Part shown: piece by piece, positions 61,316 through 64,000 of the stretch
Layout: every line of letters begins with the position of its first letter
How positions within the stretch are numbered: position 1 is the first letter of the stretch
From: Owenia fusiformis
Lineage: Eukaryota; Annelida; Polychaeta; Sabellida; Oweniidae
Assembly: GCA_903813345.2 (NCBI GenBank)
Contig: CAIIXF020000011.1
Span: forward strand, 35,128,166-35,192,165
Direction of reading: 5' to 3'
DNA: 64,000 nt
Made by a program: the position numbers and the translations under genes
Notes under the pieces: model-generated
The model's input: only the letters and a program-made list of their open reading frames with translations
Told to the model about the DNA's origin: nothing
Databases searched by the model: none

Positions 61316-63362
61316 ATGATGGAAGCTTTAACAAATCTAATAGAATGGAACGATACAAATCTTTGGATTGTTCTATTTATTATGCCTTTCAATCCGTTTT
61401 CATGGGTTGTGGTAAGTTAATAGTTCAATAGTTTCCAGTTTACTTCAGTGTAACTTTTCAATGGTATATACTGATTTTGAAGAACACTTAATTCACTTAG
61501 GACTTATTGGAATAAGATGAAAATATTTCACCCTCAACCTAAAATCCAACATGACTCTTTAAGAATAATCTAATTTGCATTTTTAAAAATTGTATATATT
61601 ATTTCTTTGTTTAAGGGCATAGAAACGTTATAAATATAATGTGATTTTTTCAAACAAGATCAGCGACTATATTTTTAATGTAAAAGAAGCATACAGCCCT
61701 TGTGTTTGCATGTTATATCTCCTTCTATGCCAGTTAACAAATCTATAGCAGAAATATATTATTTAATACATTTGAGTCAGATTAGAGACTCGGCCTTTTT
61801 ATTAACTTTATTACCACGGATTACGTTATGTATAATTTATTTGCATTATATTTTAGGTCGGTCGTTGGGAGTATCACACGAGGTCACTAACGAAATTCTT
61901 TGGTAGTAAATGGATAGCTTGTTACTTGAACGGGGCAGTGATACTCGTACTAGACTGCTATAGAGATATGAAGTAAGGATTAAGTACTATGAACCATTAC
62001 GTAACATACGTTACTTTGCCTTACCTTCAAGTTAAAAGTTCTAACAGGTTACTTCTCTGAAATAAAAAGTATATAAAAATGAAAAGATCTTTTTCATTAA
62101 CGTTATCTGTATTGTTCTTATTTTGCAACACTATTTAAATATCTACAAGCTTCCCTTGAATTGGGATAGCTGCACCATGTTTTACTGATGAAAATCCTAT
62201 GACCTCCACTTTATAGTTGTATGAGTAAATTGCTATCAATTCTGTTAGATAATAATAAGCTATTTATAGTTTAAACTCCGCATGTTTATATCATTATCGC
62301 AATTGTATAGTGAGTACAAAGAAATAATAATATTGGATTGAAGTAGGTGACAGTATGTTATCTGCAATATTGTCATCACATATTATACTTCAGTGAAAGT
62401 ATAGAGAAATGCTTAAAATATCACGACATTGAAAAGGCATTTGATTTTTAAACTTGCAGGATTCATGAAAGGCATTTGATTTTTAAACGTGCAGGATTCA
62501 TAAAAGGCATTTCATTTTTAATCTTGCATGATTCATAAAAGGCATTTGATTTTTAAACTTGCAGGATTCATGAACTACTTGCCGACCAACCAAAATGGTC
62601 TCCTTTACAGAATGAATTCTCCTTGTACATTGGTTATGTCATTATTGCAATTGGTTTAGTCTTTACATTATCTGGATGGTATCAGCTTGGATATACCGGT
62701 GTACTTCAAGGTACCAAATTTAAACACGCTAATAAAGACATTAAATATTACCTTATTTAATTGTTACATATTTTATCCTTTTTAAGTAATGATTATTTCA
62801 TTATTGTATTTACGTTACCTTCTCTCAGTCATTCAATAAGTATATCTAGTTTATCAAATTAGCATTTCATTAAAAAAAATCTGATGACTGCTTCATTTTA
62901 GGTGACTATTTCGGGATTCACAAAGAGGAAAGAATTACAGCATTTCCATTTAATGTTCTAAATGATCCTCTTTATGTTTCATTTGACATAATGGCTCTTG
63001 GCTTGGCATTTACGTAAGTAGTTACTTTTTCAATTATGATATCTGAACTTTCAGTTGCATAGGGTTTTCAGCACTAAAACGGGAATCTCAAAACATGTTA
63101 GTCACACAATATTATTCAGTACATGGGCTACCAGGCTATAGATATTATTTTTAAATAAAGATGGCAGTGTAATAAACCTGTTTATATATCTTAAAGTGAG
63201 AATATAATAAAGTTCTACCACTGCTGCCATCTTTGTACTGGGCTTAAACCTATATTATGATTAAGTGCCTCTTTTTTGCTTTAACAGAAATGCTAGCTTC
63301 CTGGGGTTATTATTAGCTGTATATCAGACGATCATCATGCACGTCACGTGCCTTGCAGAAAA
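61316..63362 (+). CDS. PEMT: Phosphatidylethanolamine N-methyltransferase (3' end outside window)
   Basis: Integral ER-membrane enzyme that methylates phosphatidylethanolamine to phosphatidylcholine using S-adenosylmethionine. Coding exons: 61316-61411, 61857-61972, 62565-62710, 62902-63013 and 63288-63362, all in phase; the last exon(s) lie beyond 64000. Family matches: FNPFSWVVVGRWEYHTR in exons 1-2 (FNPLYWNVVARWEHKTR in mammals), FGSKWIACY, the hydrophobic IGYVIIAIG segment with the glycine-rich SAM-contact region, LQGDYFGIHKEERITAFPFN spanning exons 3-4, then VLNDPLY. Four membrane helices are expected and three to four hydrophobic segments are visible (about 182 residues so far; human PEMT is 199). 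The C-terminal EE motif should be in the missing exon. Two ATGs are adjacent at the start (MMEAL); the first is used here. A promoter was not identified. Confidence 0.93.
62435..62574 (+). repeat. Four 35-bp tandem copies of the PEMT exon-3 acceptor
   Basis: Unit AGGCATTTGATTTTTAAACT plus TGCAGGATTCATGAA. The last copy is the acceptor used for exon 3. Copies 1, 2 and 4 keep TGCAG; copy 3 reads TGCAT. Only the last acceptor gives an open frame through exon 3. Confidence 0.92.
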
Positions 63363-63371
63363 GTAAGTTAA

Positions 63372-63693
63372 AGGCAGGGCTCCACTATAAAAGCAGAATG
63401 TCAGTTAGAAAATGATGTAATAGCATGTTTGAAAATTTAAATGTCCACAGAATCTGACACCTCAGACCTGTTTTTCCATATATCCCTAGTATTTTTGCAT
63501 GGAATCAGCTAAACTTTGTCACAGTTATTCATGAATATATTCTGAATCTGATGGTAGTTTTAAATTTAAATAGTAGTTCCTATCTGGCTTGAAAATGTAA
63601 AGTAATATATAAAACTGTTATAGCAGTTATATAATAAGCTGCATCAAAATTGGGTTGTAGTTAAATTTACCACATGGTAAGGAATCCCTGCCT
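63372..63693. mobile_element. TTAA-flanked MITE (AGGCAGGG ends) in a PEMT intron
   Basis: TTAA occurs at 63368-63371 and 63694-63697, directly outside inverted ends AGGCAGGG and CCCTGCCT. TTAA duplication fits the piggyBac (or Kolobok) style. The left TTAA begins at intron position +6, so the insertion abuts the donor consensus. Confidence 0.72.
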
Positions 63694-63697
63694 TTAA

Positions 63698-64000
63698 GTT
63701 CTGAAATTACACCGGATGAAATCGAATTGGATATTTGTATCTCCATGATCTCGATGTACGTTTATCAGCTTTGGGTGACATCTTTCAAAAGAGTTTCGGC
63801 CTGAATCCGTTTCTGGTAAAATCTTGTGTTTAAATCATTGTTAAGTTACTTATTTGAGTAACACAAGTTTAGACAACGTCTTCACCTAGGACAACTGCAA
63901 TCTTAACGAAACGGTGTTGAATAAATTGCTTAAATAAGCGTGTATATTTATATTAACATCGACAAAGACACTAGAATTAATCATGAACATATCTTAAAAA
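63698..64000 (+). other. PEMT intron to window edge, nothing recognised
   Basis: Non-coding sequence between the fifth coding exon and the expected terminal exon, which lies beyond the window. Confidence 0.5.

Overview
This is eukaryotic nuclear DNA: AT-rich, genes split into short exons with GT/AG introns, and crowded with DNA-transposon debris. Gene content is that of an invertebrate animal: two L-gulonolactone-oxidase-like flavoenzymes, a sarcoplasmic calcium-binding protein ending in FGPL, an animal PEMT and a large ankyrin-repeat protein. A marine lophotrochozoan, perhaps a bivalve, is my best guess. That rests on gene style and base composition, not on a database match.

Layout. (1) 428-6240 and 15352-22725, + strand: tandem copies of a secreted, GULO/GULLO-type FAD oxidase. 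The downstream copy has ten coding exons that join to an exact multiple of three (585 codons including the stop); its start exon is not identified. The upstream copy is open in every exon seen, but lacks 50 internal codons, and its first two exons are not in the window. Between them lies a 4.4-kb inverted-repeat element (10683-15087, target duplication TTATC) carrying a ~137-bp satellite. (2) 23964-36951, - strand, converging on the oxidase pair: one seven-exon gene whose splice phases all fit (4281 coding bases, 1426 aa). It joins ~15 near-identical 34-residue ankyrin repeats, two related degenerate C-terminal modules, an acidic/serine-rich linker with a basic nuclear-localisation-like patch, and a complete trypsin-fold serine protease domain (His, Asp and Ser all present). 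This ankyrin-protease fusion is the most unusual thing here. Its intron 6 holds a three-level nest of transposons. (3) 36952-41283: no gene, palindromic and foldback repeats. (4) 41284-43544, - strand: a four-exon sarcoplasmic calcium-binding protein gene with a one-base reading-frame problem and a ~43-bp minisatellite in an intron. (5) 43545-61315: a gene desert of nested inverted-repeat elements, two of them related (43.9-46.5 kb and 50.9-58.1 kb). (6) 61316-end, + strand: the first five coding exons of PEMT, continuing past the window edge.

A recurring theme is mobile or repeated DNA lying at splice sites: a hairpin MITE ~20 bp before an oxidase acceptor, a foldback arm ~30 bp before an ankyrin-protease acceptor, a TTAA-flanked MITE 6 bp after a PEMT donor, and a minisatellite that has copied a PEMT acceptor four times. 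The genes do not obviously form one pathway. All exon models come from reading ORFs and splice phases by eye, with no transcript evidence.
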